Shown here one piece after another: positions 24,273 to 37,081 of a stretch of DNA of 64,000 bases (its first letter is position 1; each line of letters starts with the position of its first letter). The stretch spans positions 5,680,679 to 5,744,678 of the forward strand of contig NC_081337.1 in the NCBI RefSeq assembly GCF_022539665.2, in the 5' to 3' direction. This DNA comes from Daphnia carinata (taxonomy: Eukaryota > Arthropoda > Branchiopoda > Diplostraca > Daphniidae). A program made the position numbers and the translations under genes. Under the pieces are notes generated by a model. It worked only from the letters and a program-made list of their open reading frames with translations. It did not search any database and was not told the origin of the DNA.

Positions 24273-26796
24273 ATGCTTAATGAAATCTACTTACCAATTT
24301 TGGTAGAGGAGGATTCAGGAAGACAAAAAATGGAACACAATTTAGAAACTTGCCCTGTGAAGAAACAGATGGAAGAATTGGAACAGAATTGTAATGAGCT
24401 CCAGGCCAATCTGCAGTTGTCTGCAGTATATGGCAAAAGTTTGCTTGATGAAATCAATGTCCTTAAACACCAGATCAAAAACATGCAGACTCTTCAAGAG
24501 GTGCTAAACTTGTGCCAATATTAAAATCTCATTGTTTGATTATTTATATCTCCACAGGAATCCATTCAAGAAAATCACAATCTTCGAATGCAGCTTGAAG
24601 TTTCACAAAAATTGCACATCTCGCAGAACTCAGAGATGGAATCTTTGAAGGAATCACTTCAAAAAACAGAAAAATTGAATGAGCAGCTTAAAACTTTAGA
24701 CGAAGAACAGCACAGAAAAGAATCATCTCTTATGTCTCAGGTATAATCATATTAAGTAATACATTAGGCTATATGAATAAGTTCTTCATTTGCATAACAG
24801 ATTGCCAATTTCAAAGATCAAGCAGAGGCCAACAAAGAACAGTATGAATTAAAAATTAAAGAACTTGATGCTGAGATCAAATATATTAGGTCTGCTGAGC
24901 GTGAACCTGTGACAGTGAGCTGCAATCACGATGAGGAAATTTCTCAATTACAAGTATGTCATCTTATAATTTAAATAACAAAATTTGTGTTTGATTCTCT
25001 TATTATTGGCTTTTTGTTTTCATCAAGATGGATCTAGAAATAACCAATGAGAGCAAGAAAAAACTGGAAGAAGACCTATTATCCAAACACAATGAAATAC
25101 ATAAATTTCATTTGAGGGAAAACCAACATATTAACAAGATTTCAGAACTTGAGTACGAAATTTTAGCAAAAGAAAAGGCGTTGGCGTCGTCTGAAAAGCT
25201 TTTAGAGGTAATTTATCAGAAACAATTCGTTTGGTATTAGGAATTCAGAAAACCTTAAAATATTAATCATCTGTTGCGCATCCCGGGCCGTAGGAGAAGC
25301 GTATTGAAATTTTAGAGTTACAAGCTTTGCTCGAAGCTGAGCGCGTGTCGCAAACCAACCCAGAGAAACGAGGCAACTCAATTTTTAGCGAAGTCGAAGA
25401 TCGTCGACAACAGGTCGAGCGACATTTAGCCAAATTAACAACTCTTTTAGACAAAGAAAAGAAGAAAAATTTGGATTTACAGGCAGAAATAGTTAAAGTT
25501 AAGGTAACTTTCACCAATATCCACTGTATTAAGTTTACAATTTGTTGTTAAAATCCGTTCGTGTCGTATTTAGAATCAAGTGGCATTTTTAGCATGTGGA
25601 GGGAACAATTCTGAATCTAGCAGAAGTGTAGATCAGCTGGAAAATCTGTTACGTTCTACAAATTCACAGAACAAGGTCCGGTAATTTGGGTTGGATTGTT
25701 TACTTAAAAACAACTTAAAATATTTTAATATATTTGTTTGGGACTTTGGGTTTTCTTTAATATTAGGATTTGTTGCAGAAAATTGAGGCTTTGGAAAAGA
25801 AAGCCCAGGCTGCTTGCTATCCAGTTCCCCAATTAGAAGACACCAAGAAGTGGATGCAAGCAATGCTTTCCCAGAAACAGTAATTACAAATATGTCAATA
25901 TTTGAATACCCTGCCATAAGCTGTTTTAGTATTCCTGTGATATTATCGAGTACGCCATACGCCATCTCGTAGTAAAAACTAAAATTGTTTTTGCATTTTT
26001 TATTTAGAGAAGAAAATGATAAGCTACGCGCTGAAATTCGAGACCATATCCGTGCAAATCTATGCCAAAACGATCAAACAATGCAACTTACGAAACAGTT
26101 CCATGAAGCGGAAAAGAATTTTCAGCGAGCACGAGGGGAAGTTTTCCGTCTTAAACTCAAGATTGAAGAAATGGCGGCCAACGACAAAGCAACGTGCGCT
26201 TCTTCGCCCGTCTACTCTGTTCCTCCGACTCGTGTCGTCGAAGACGTGAAATTCGTCCTGGAAAACCAAGGAAGTATCAAACAACCGGAAAAGCCGCTGA
26301 GAGAGAGGGTAGTTCTCCAAAATCATTTTGATTCGAATACATTCAATACGTCGGCTGCCGTTGAAGAAGCATCGATAGCTGAAGAACAAAAGCATTCACT
26401 AATTGTGAGTATTTTTGCTACATAACAATTTAGCTTATCTATCATTTAAATGAAATAAGCAATTATGCAATTGACTTGCTCCAAACCGTAGCCAGCATTG
26501 CATAAGTTAATTACGTGTTTGATCGCGTTTTGCAGTTGGACATTCCCACGAAACCCCCAAGTGATGAAGCAGCTGAAACAGTACATTATGTAGAGACATC
26601 GCAATGTACTCTTAAGCGCCAAGTGCGCATGAATAATCAAGTCTGTGTCAAATACGAAGATGGCGATATAACTTCGGAAAATCTGGCTGAAGATAAATTT
26701 ACCGCCGGCAACAGGATCAGCAAACCGGTCAGACAGCAAGTTGAAGTAGTTGACGTACCGACAGCAACGCCCGTCATGGAATGTAATCAGCAATAA
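24273..26796 (+). CDS. SPDL1: Spindly, kinetochore dynein-dynactin adaptor
   Basis: Nine exons: 24273-24500, 24558-24740, 24801-24953, 25028-25207, 25294-25503, 25574-25675, 25767-25879, 26008-26404 and 26536-26796 (608 aa; human 605). Nearly all is predicted coiled coil. SAVYGKSLL (from residue 50) fits the CC1 box (AAxxG) that binds dynein light intermediate chain. GNSIFSEVEDRR (from about residue 275) is the Spindly motif for dynactin's pointed end. The protein ends in CNQQ, like human CPQQ, whose Cys is farnesylated for RZZ-dependent kinetochore recruitment. It therefore should recruit dynein to kinetochores in mitosis. The ATG at 24330 (MEHNLETC) is an alternative start closer to the human N terminus. 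The exon 1 donor (GAG|GTGCTA) is weak. Confidence 0.93.
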
Positions 26797-27877
26797 TAAC
26801 CCCCCATCCGATCAGTTCTTATTTCTAAGTGGTCATGTTTTGTATTAAAAGGTATTTCAAATTGCAACCAATGATTATAGTAGAAATTTGTGCTTAAAAT
26901 TTTGAAGTTAATCTCATTTCCGGCATTGTTGATTCAGAACCTCGATTTGGATTGGGTGGAGACGGGTTGATGGACCGTAGTTTGACAATGAAGGGGGCCA
27001 TAAGACGAGAGTGATTGAGTTGCGAACAAACATCATTGAGGCGATGTGTCTACATCATCTGGGGCAGCCATCGCCGTCAGCAGAGGACAATCGTTTCCTT
27101 GAAGATGAACAGTCGAGAATATTTACTTTTGGGCACAAAAAAAAAGAAGACGTAAAGAATGATGGTAACTGGTTAAACTAGAGTAGTCTGATTTGTGTTG
27201 CTAAGCTGACTTCGTCAGTGTCGATAGTTTAAACACAACGACCCTGCATTGCCAAATTGGACATTGCTTGAAGATTTCAGACCTGTAAAAATGAAGGTCT
27301 CATAAAAAAAATTTTGGCAAACGAAAATCAAAAACCAACAATCACGTGGCAAATCGGTGGAGCAGGCGCGCCTAGCAGCTAGAAGACTGCGGGAGGTGAG
27401 CGTGCGTGTTTCTGTGCGTATGTGTGGCAAAGAGGGTGGCAGTTACGAAGGTGAGGAGGCGGAGGGAAAGATGAAAGAGGAGGGACCAAGAAGTTGGAGC
27501 CAACCGCCAGTGGAGCTCTCAGTCTCCACATTCCCTTACTAGACGGCGGAGGTCCTCTACAGACGCTGAACCATCGCATCAGCCTCAGCGAGTCCATCGC
27601 ACGCTGAGAAGGTCGTCCACCCAATAGTCATCCAGCATCTCTCAACGTTCAAGGTCGCGCTCCATCCAGATCTTTTTGATAGATATAAAAAGAGAAAGAG
27701 AGAGCAAAGAGCACCCCTTGGTTGTTTTTTTCTTTTTTATTTTTATCATTTAATTCCTACATCCATTTAAAAAAGAAAACACGCACAATTCGCTGCCTTT
27801 CCCTCTTTCTTTTTATATCTATACTTTTTTTTTTTTTTTTACCTATTTCTTTACTAAATACCACTCTTCAACTGCAG
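26797..27877. other. Spindly 3' flank and EAAT distal promoter region
   Basis: Holds the Spindly 3' end and, from about 27350, purine-rich then mixed sequence likely to be the distal EAAT promoter and first leader exon. A polypyrimidine tract at 27800-27870 leads into an acceptor at 27877. Frames at 27357-27624 are GC-richer but show no domain. Confidence 0.4.
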
Positions 27878-28239
27878 GTGATCAATCTTGAATAAAGGGT
27901 GGAGGACCAGCAAGGAATGGGACTCATTTGCATCCGGCTGCCAGGGCTGCTTCGTTCACTCGTTACCTAGCGCGCATTTGTTGCGTCGTGCCGTTGTGTC
28001 AGCTCGCGTACGTCGTCTCTTCCCTTTTGGGAGGCTTCCTCTTCTGAAGTTTTCTCTACACATCGTCGTTCTCCTTGCCCAAAGGGGGAAAAAAAAGTCT
28101 CATAAACTTGGAAGAAAAAAGCTTTGACTTTTCGTGAATTTCATAGTCACCACTGCAACGCCAATATCGAAACGTCATTTGTGCAATCTACCATGGAAGG
28201 CTCTGAATCTCCGGCACCTGGACCTGGCGATCGCTTACT
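27878..28239 (+). other. EAAT leader exon with distal start codon
   Basis: An acceptor (CAACTGCAG|GTG) after a long polypyrimidine tract opens this exon, and a clear donor (TTACT|GTAAGT) closes it. It carries an ATG at 28193 in an excellent context (CTACCATGG) followed by 15 codons. It would give the shortest EAAT N terminus. Confidence 0.6.
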
Positions 28240-31200
28240 GTAAGTCCAAAATATTTACATATCTTCTTTTTTATTTTTAGTTTCGTTCGATTTTTGCGAT
28301 GTTTTTTTTTTTTTGCCATCAGTTAAGAATCATGCGACGTGAGGGACATTTAAGCGTTGTTCCGTTTTTATGATTCTTTCGCTTTTCGGATGACTTGGTC
28401 TGTTAAATCTCGTGATGGACGTGTTGACGGCCGACTAAATGCGCGTCGCGGAAATTGGGGTGTTTTGTTGAGCTACAAAGAGGAAAGTGATGTCCATCAC
28501 TTAACATCACAGTTGGTCGTCTCGCACTTTTTTTTTTTTCGGGATTGATGCGTTTTGTTTGTGATTCGCGTCAAGAATTGAAGAATAGGCCACTTGTTTA
28601 AGCAGAGAATCTATTATTATTATGCGTTTTCGTGGAGATTTTTGATTGCGAGCGTCGTCATGACGCGGCCATTTACTCATAGACGAGTAGAACATTCTTT
28701 TCGTTTTGCTGATTCATTTTGTTTGCGTTCTATAAGCTGCCCCATCATCTCCTTCAGGCAACGTTTCACGAGATAATTGAGAAACTTTTGTTACTCCCCC
28801 CCCCCCGCAAAAAAAAAAAACCTGGAAATAATATCGTCAACGAAATCCGGCTTCTTCATTTCCTCTTGAGAGCCCGGTATACTCTTAAAACTCTTTGGTA
28901 TAATGGTATAATGTGTATAGACGGCTCGTGTTCAAGCCGCGATTGGATCAGCATCCATCATTCGATTTTGTCGTATGCAACTCTGACTCTGTATAGCAGT
29001 GCTATCACTCTCTGCTATATACCATTTGATGCGCTCTGGCGAACATCAAATCAGAAGCTTTTCGCTCTTTTTTTTTCTTGTATGTTAGGTGTTTGATTTC
29101 ATTTCCCGTCAGGTTTTGTTTTGGGGCCCTACGTGCGGGTTGTTTACTTCATTGGGAATTTCTTGTAATCAAGATAGGAATAGACAAGGATTGCTGTTAG
29201 GACATTAGCTGACCTTAGTGGCTTGATCCAGCCATTTGCGGTCCCGTTGGCACGGGTCGACCTCGATGACCGATCGTGTGCTTTTTACAACATATGCTAT
29301 GCGTGTTACGTGGCATGGTAACGTAAAAATTACTGAGTGAGGACCCCCTACGGGATATTTCGGCAAGCCTTCCATTTTTTTCCTGTTTTATTTATTTGTT
29401 TTTTCGGGTCATCACATTGTTGTCGTCCTCTCTTTTGCTATATTGTCACTATATCGCATCAATTTCTTTTTTTTTTCTTGATAAACGAAGAAAAAAAAAG
29501 AAAATACCTTTTTTTTTTTGTTCGTTTTTGGCATCGTGCCCGCAGCTCCCCAAAGCTGATCGACAATACGGTTGACGCGATTACGTTCGCCTGACGGACG
29601 TTGATTTCCGCTGCAAATAGTCACGCAGCTTGCGTGACGATGATGAGACGGAACGCTAGGAAGGTGGCATTAAGAGTCGCAATTTTCCTCCTTCATTTTC
29701 ATGTGATTCAATACTGTCACGGATTCCTCCAATATGCACAAAGAAAGAGATCCCCTCTCGTTTTTCAGTCGATTGCAATTCCGTATGTGGAACAATTGAA
29801 GTGCACTTCTTCGTCAATCTAATTTGAATCGAGGACGTTTCACGTGTACACCACCACCCCAACGTTCCTTAAAAAGACCCGACTACATTCCACGTAACGC
29901 TCTTGTTATGCAATATCCATGTTTACGAACTCGCCAATCATTTTATTAGGTAGGGAGGGATTCGATATTGACAATCATTGCGCGTCTTTTTAATTTCCTT
30001 TTCCTTATTTTCTTATCTTTGTTCTATTGCTGTTATTCAGTTGAAAAGTCTTTTTTGATAGCGGGGCATCGCCGACAAGAGCTGCAATGGGGACCGTGTC
30101 AAAAGCTATCAATCCCATAGATGCGTCCGAGTAACTGCATGCATTTATGCGTTTGTCTCTTTCCCATGATAGCCTTTCGTGTTTAGTGACTGCGCTAAAA
30201 GACCCAAAGAAGCCAAGTTCAATCGACCATGTTCGCCCTGATAAAACCGTCCAATAAAAAAAAAAAAAAAAAAAAAAGAAGGGGGATAGTGTTAAAGACA
30301 AGGAACAAAAATAGAGTAGCGTCTATATTCTGTCTACTGATGGCGTCGCGCAACTATTTAAGCTTGGGCTGATACAAAATGGACCGTGACTTGCGTGAAA
30401 CGTTAAAACCCCAAGGCATTCAAGTCGATATATGTATGTGGTGCCCAGATTGCGAGTTGTAGCGATTTTTCCCTTTTTTTTTTTCGCACGGTAGCATTTT
30501 GCTTCTGTTCTTAGTGGCTGCGAGCTCTTGTACCCGTGCATTTGTGGACGTCTTTTTAAAAGAAAAGGAGGGAATCATTTGAACGGGCTAAAAGCGTGTG
30601 TGTGTGTGTGCGTCTGACGTTTTGTGATGTCGTGGTCTATTGTCAACCCTCGTGAACCGCTTGTGAAACAAAAGACGAGACATATGTGTGTTGTCAGAAT
30701 TCATTGGGGTCTTTTCAACGGTTACAACTCGGGCCTTGTCTACATCGCTTTCTATATCCCAACAGCTGTCTTACACCGTCCGTTAATAAATGAAATGTCT
30801 CCGGAGGGGACTAGAGCGTATGCAAATGTCGCGCGTGATTTTCCTGTACTCTCCAGAAAGCGTTTGTATAATGGGGTGAAAGTCGGGGAGGGCGAAGCAG
30901 AAATTTCTAAGCCAGATGGATGATAAATAGCTTCAAAGTCCAGTGTTTGTGTCCCCCCACTCCGCCGTATGATAGATATGGTGGTGATGCAAATACGACA
31001 GGCGGAGATGACTGGTACACGAAGCGGAGGGGGATTGTTCATCGAGGCCAAGTTTTTCTTGTGATTAATGTTTTCAAATTCCGGCGGATCTAATGAAATC
31101 AACGAGCGAAAGGCGTTCAACTTGAGATTCTGTTGCAAATTTATTTCTAATTTATTTTTTTTTCACAAAATAAAATAAAAGACCAATTTCTTTCATGAAT

Positions 31201-34200
31201 CTATTGATTTGGTTTTGACAATTTAAAAAAGAAGACGAAGCTCAAGTTTGATTGCTCGAAAGAAATAAAAAGAGCCGAGGGGGAAAAAAAAGGGAAGCTC
31301 TGGAACGATAACTCACGACGTTTGCTCACCTTTTCAAGTGCTTAGAGAGATAGTGTATATCGTCTTTGTTGGCACTAGGGATTGGGTAGGAACAAGAGAA
31401 AAAGGGAAATCGTGTTTGCTTCATATCCACTGTATATTCCATCGCTGTAGCCGTTCTTTTTTTTTTTTTTCATTTCGATTGAATTGAAATTCTTCATTGA
31501 ATTGCAGGAATATTGAACGCGATTGTGTTCACATAGAAAACAGGAAATGATATTGTGATTAAATTCGGGATGGTTATCCCTATTGTTGTATGAGGAAGCG
31601 AGTCCAAAAACGTGTCGCCAAATATCCTTTGCTTGTCGCAGAAACCAACTTTGATGGCTTCGATTTCATTGAATTTTTTTTTTTTTTTCTTTTTTCTTTT
31701 TTTTCTTTTTTTTTTTTTTTTTTTGAGAAGAGACTCTTGAAGAAACTCTCGTCATCAGCTGCTCACCCTCCAAAAGTATCTTATACTTTTTTTTCCCTTA
31801 AGGAGTAGCAAAAGCTCTCGAAGTTTTATTCTATTAACGCGCTTTTATGTTGAAACAGCACTTTTTCTAGCGATGATAACAAGGGATGAATGACTTTGCT
31901 TTTCTTTTCATTTTGCATCAGCAACGCCATCGTTTCGTGCGTGAATCGTTGCTACACCAACTGGGTCGATACTCTTGAAGTTTTTGCATGAAAAGAACTC
32001 ATCTTGTCCAATGGCGCAATTTGTACGTTTGACAGGGAAAGATTTCAAGTACCACCCATTTGCTCGTTACGTACAGGTGTGACAGGATATGACGAGAAGC
32101 AATCACGTCGTGATTGATAACGGATTCAAACCGCCCTGTTGCGTCCCTAAATTCTGTATCGCCCCCAAAAACCATTCATGCAAAATTAGCTCACCAAATG
32201 AACTGTCGAATTTTGTCACTTCGTCCCACCGTTCGTTTTCGTGATTTTTACGTTCAATTTAAAGACGTGTGTCCTTTATGTTGTTAAGCTTGAAAATCCG
32301 AAGTAGGACTTTCGGATCGCGTTCTCATTTATGCAGTCCATTGGGATTGGCAATCCATGGTGGAGAGCCACTGTGGGTTTTGAAGGCCGGTACTCATCTT
32401 TCAATCCTTAATAGCCCCAAAGAGAGAGAGAGAGAGATTAGAATAGTAGTAACTGAACCTCTGTTACTAGTAGCCATTTTTTTTGTGTGTGTTGTATCTT
32501 TGTACTTTGATTGGGAAGTTAATTCTGTTATCCTTTGGGGATGTCGAAAATCCTATGGTCCACTTTTTCGAGTATATCGATCCTTTCTTTTTTTTATTCA
32601 TCTATTAATGCTCCGGCCTATGAAAGACGATTACTTATTATGTCTTTGCAATGCCTTTTCTGCTTGCTTTTCTGCTGCAATTTCTAGAAGGATTGCTCTG
32701 TGCGTAATATCTTATGGATCATGGCCTGCAGATTGACAAAACTCTTTCGATCTTGATTGGATTTCAACTTGTCCGCTAAACGTCGTTGCAATACGGGAAC
32801 AATCTGCTTCTTTGATTATTGAATTATTTTTTTTTGCGTCCAACCATTTTCACATCCTTTTTTTAAGGGTTTCTTGAAACTTTAATTTTCGTTTTAAATG
32901 TTGAGTTTTAGCTGTGGTCTCTGCGAATGAAAATCACCGTGCACGTAAATAGTCAGCTAGACATCTATTAAAGAAAAGAGATCCAATGGAAAATATGAGT
33001 ATAACCCACTTATATTATTCCTCGCTGTCGATAGAATGTGATGGACTAAAAGATATTTGTATATTGTAATCTTTTGGATTCGTTTGTCGACAATGTTTGG
33101 ACTATATTATCCTTAGTCTGATTCTATTGTATTTTTATTTGAAGAAGAAAAGTATTACTAGAATCTCTTTTTCTTTTGCCCGATTCGGCGAGTGTTCGTT
33201 TGTCCATACATATACTTATACTCTTCTTTTTGGTTGGCTGGCTGGCTGCTGTTAGCCTAAACGTGTGTATTGAGGCTCTCTCTTTTGGTCAGATCAGATC
33301 GATGTCCAGTCTAGCATACTCGTAGATATAAGACCCCCCCCCCCCCCCCCCCCCTTTTTTTTTTTTTTTCGTCTTCCCCTTAGCGCGTTTTGCTTGCTGC
33401 GTGATGCATCTTTTATGCAGACTCTTTCTTGTTTCTTCAGCCTGATTTAAGCAAGAGAAACTCGTCTCAGCTTTTATCGTCAGAAACAAGACTTGGGAAA
33501 AAACTGTCTGGACCTTAAGGCCCTGTGTGCTCCATCAGCCTCTGGCTTGGTGGTACCATTCTTCCTTTTTTTTCGATTCTCTTCAAACTTGAATTGCAAG
33601 AGGATAAAAAGCGACACGATTTTTCAACGATTGAAAAAGAGTGACAGTTTGAATATACAAAAAAAAAAAGAAAAATTGCTGATGGTGGTTTTCCTATTGG
33701 CCTTTTTTTGTCCTATACATTTCACCCATATAACCGTATTCAGTTCGATTAACGATCGATTTTTTCTTTTTGTTGCTTTTCGTTTCAAAGGATTCATGAG
33801 AAAAGTCATCCACTTTTGCCACGCGTCAATCTGATATGCACTCGTTTTCTTATTACCCATTCACACGTAGATGTATAATGGCCGATGCGTCTTTCAAATA
33901 GTTGGAAGGATCTTTTTCATCATCACGTCGAAAGGCGATGCTTTTTAACTCATTTGGCATAAGCCCTTAAAAAAAGAAATTGAATTTCCATAATAGATTT
34001 TTTTTTTTTTTTTTCGCGGGGATGGGTTCCATCAATGATGTGAGTGTATAGCCCTAGAGAAAAGATGGAGAGGTTTGAGCTGGTCGGTCAAGCGGCTAGC
34101 AAACGTCATGGAGTTTGGGTTTTTTTTTTTATTGTTCCTTATTGAACCCGACAGAAAGATGGAACGACGATGGGTACCGGGCAAATAGCGAAAGAGGCCC

Positions 34201-35437
34201 ATAACAACGGCCAGCTTTACCGATATGGATAATCATTCTTTATTTCGCGTCTTATATAACGTACTCTCTAGTAGCTGAGCTAGAGTTTCACTTTTTTTTT
34301 TTTTTTTTTTTTGCTTTGCGCAGTTCATCCTGATTTTGGAAAAAAAAAATCTAAACATTTTTCTCTCCTTTTTTTTTTTTTTTTTGATGTGGAAATGTCT
34401 GTGTAAAGCGGGAGCCTCTTACCGTGCTGTTGAGTGTTGATAAAGGCATCAGAGGCCGAAATACGGTCGTCAGAGTTTCTAGCGGAATCCTCTTCAATTG
34501 CCCTTGTGTGCTGCGTACGAATCTTGGTAGTATAGTAGAGCTTATGCCTTGATAAAAGCTTTCTCTCTATAGTTGTCGTTCACCGTAGACTCCTTGTGTC
34601 TCCTTGGTGATTCGCCTAAAAGAGTCTGAGCAAACTCTGGTCATCACTTGGGCGCCTTCATCGTCAATAACCGAGCCGTCTGTTCTTATAGAGAACACTA
34701 AAACAATTCTTAAAAAAAAAAAAGCTTCTCTTTTTACGATGATCAACTGATCGTATTTCGATTTTTTTTTTTGTTTGCTTGCGCCAGATGCACAGGGCCA
34801 AATAAAACGATGTCAATTTAAAGGGCTTTAATGCGTTTTTGTTATGGCTATTTGCGCGAGTAGGTGTGTATTGTTAATGTTCACATTGATTGGCACGTCG
34901 TAGTCCGACTTTGTTCGCTTATTAGTATACCTTCCTTGTCGTGAGCTACGTATTTTCTCTGCTCCCGCTGGAGATTATTAGATCCGTAGAAGGGAGTGGA
35001 GATTACCGCGATGAAGCCAACAAAAATTGGGTGTTGTGTAGAAAACTTTATCAACAACGAAAAGACATAAGACGTGTTTTGGCTTTGTCCGAGATCGGGA
35101 TGCGAAGTAAACAAAGTAAAACGTGAACCACGTACGCGTTTACAAATGAGCAAAAGTTTTTTTGTTTTTGTTTTTGTTTCCGGTATTATTCGGTATGCAA
35201 CGCTTTATTCAGGCCTGGATGCTTTTGCCTTGCCAACCTCCACCTCTCGAGTCTTCTTTCATATTGGCGTCTTTTCTTTCAGCAGCGTCCATTCGAGACC
35301 TTTTGTAGCAAACAGCGTCTTCGTTATTATTACTGCACACGTGAAGGATTATGATACGCCCGGTTCGCCTTCTATTACGCGAGATACTCGTGTATGAAAT
35401 TGGATGCCCCCGAGTCTTTGCTACGGTTCAATTCCCC

Positions 35438-35474
<37 letters not shown>

Positions 35475-37046
35475 TGTTCCCCTCCGCATTTCTTTATACA
35501 AGCCATACGCCATTATTCATATTCCACTTCTTTTGTTTTCAGTTTTTTTTTTTTTTTTTTTAAAAAAAACCCTCCGAAGATCATCATAATATTCTTTAGT
35601 CAATACGTTGCCAGTTGGTATGTTATATCCATTACAGCGTATTGGACCTAACGTTTGTCATTTGATCGGGGCGATAGCGAGTAACACTATATCTACACTA
35701 TAATCACCACTCGTTCACCGGAGCTTAATTGATCGGGCGCAGTGATTTATCTTTTTGTTTTCTACCGAAAGATTTTCTGCTTGTTTGAATTGTTTTAAAC
35801 TCGTACGTGTGGTTTAGGCTTTTTTGTGGGTTTCTTTTTCGTTTACGTTTGCAAATAAAACGAGAGTGGAGGACCTAAGTGAATAAAACTACAGTGAGCT
35901 AGTTGACGTATCAGTAAATAAATCCCGGATGGAATAAAAGAAGAAGGAAAGCAATATATAGGCTGAGGGAACAAGCAAGTGCTCACAGATATAGTCTTAT
36001 GTAAATGCGGAAATCGCGCGAAATAAGCCAGTTTTTATTGAGCGGCAGAGAGAGGGAAGGATGAAGAATGGGGAAAAAAAAAGAGATGAAGAATAAATAC
36101 GTCGAGATAGAATGTGTGTGTGTGTGGAGACATCAGAGGGAAAACTATTGAAATCTAACTCAATATACCGTTTCTGGCGTTCGCCTTTTCATTTGGGCAA
36201 TGAGCCATCGCGGGCCAATGTCTTATCAAATGTGTGCCGCTAAAAGAAAACGCAATTGTAGTGGCTTATGTGATGTAAATAGCCGAGCGTCAAAATCCAC
36301 CAGGATTCACCACATCAAACCGTATTTAGAATTCTGCGTACACTGTCTGGATTATTTCCTTTTTTTTTCTTTCAAAAACTCTTTCCATATAACAAAAAAC
36401 TTATCACTATTTTCAATTTTTAGTTGATTCATTTTGCCACATTGTTTTTCGGACAAGACATATTTGATATCCCCGATCGTCCCAACCCTTGATGACAACG
36501 TCTTCGTTGGAAAAAAAAACAATTAAAAGTCTTTGTTACATCTTATTAGCTTCGATAGGCATCGTTTGTCGTCATCGTGGCTTATTATATTCCTTGTTTT
36601 TTTGCTGTCTCTGTTGTTCTCGTGATCGACAGTGTCATCGGTCATTGTCACTCTTTGGCAAGCGCAAACCAAAGTATTAGCATCACGAGGATTTTTGACT
36701 TGATGGTATCGTTTTTGACATCTTTCGGCAAGACAATCAGCGCCTGCGTTGTCGTCAGTTTTCTTGGGGAAGGGGGGGGGGGAGGGCGAGAAACGTCGAT
36801 GGCCAATAATAGGAAGAACAAAAGAAAAACGGGGGAAAAAAAAGATGGATGGACAAGTTAGTCTTTGCTGACCTGGGGGGAAATATTATTGAAGACACAA
36901 GATCGATGACGCTCTCTTGCGATCCATATGTGTGTGTGTGAATCGAATCTCTAATGTATTTACGTATGGGCTCGCACGTCCCATCGTCTCTGTTGACATG
37001 GATATTTGTACGTAGACAGCAATTCAAACTCTCTCCCCTCCCCCAA

Positions 37047-37081
<35 letters not shown>

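Noticed and set aside
26060-26395. 111-codon minus-strand frame inside Spindly
   Set aside because: Antisense shadow of Spindly exon 8.
30752-31138. 128-codon minus-strand frame overlapping a 99-codon plus-strand frame
   Set aside because: No domain and no splice partners in frame; both strands are open by chance in a GC-richer patch.
32269-32736. 155-codon plus-strand frame in the EAAT intron
   Set aside because: It starts without a proper ATG, runs through an (AG)n stretch, and shows no domain; composition matches surrounding intron.
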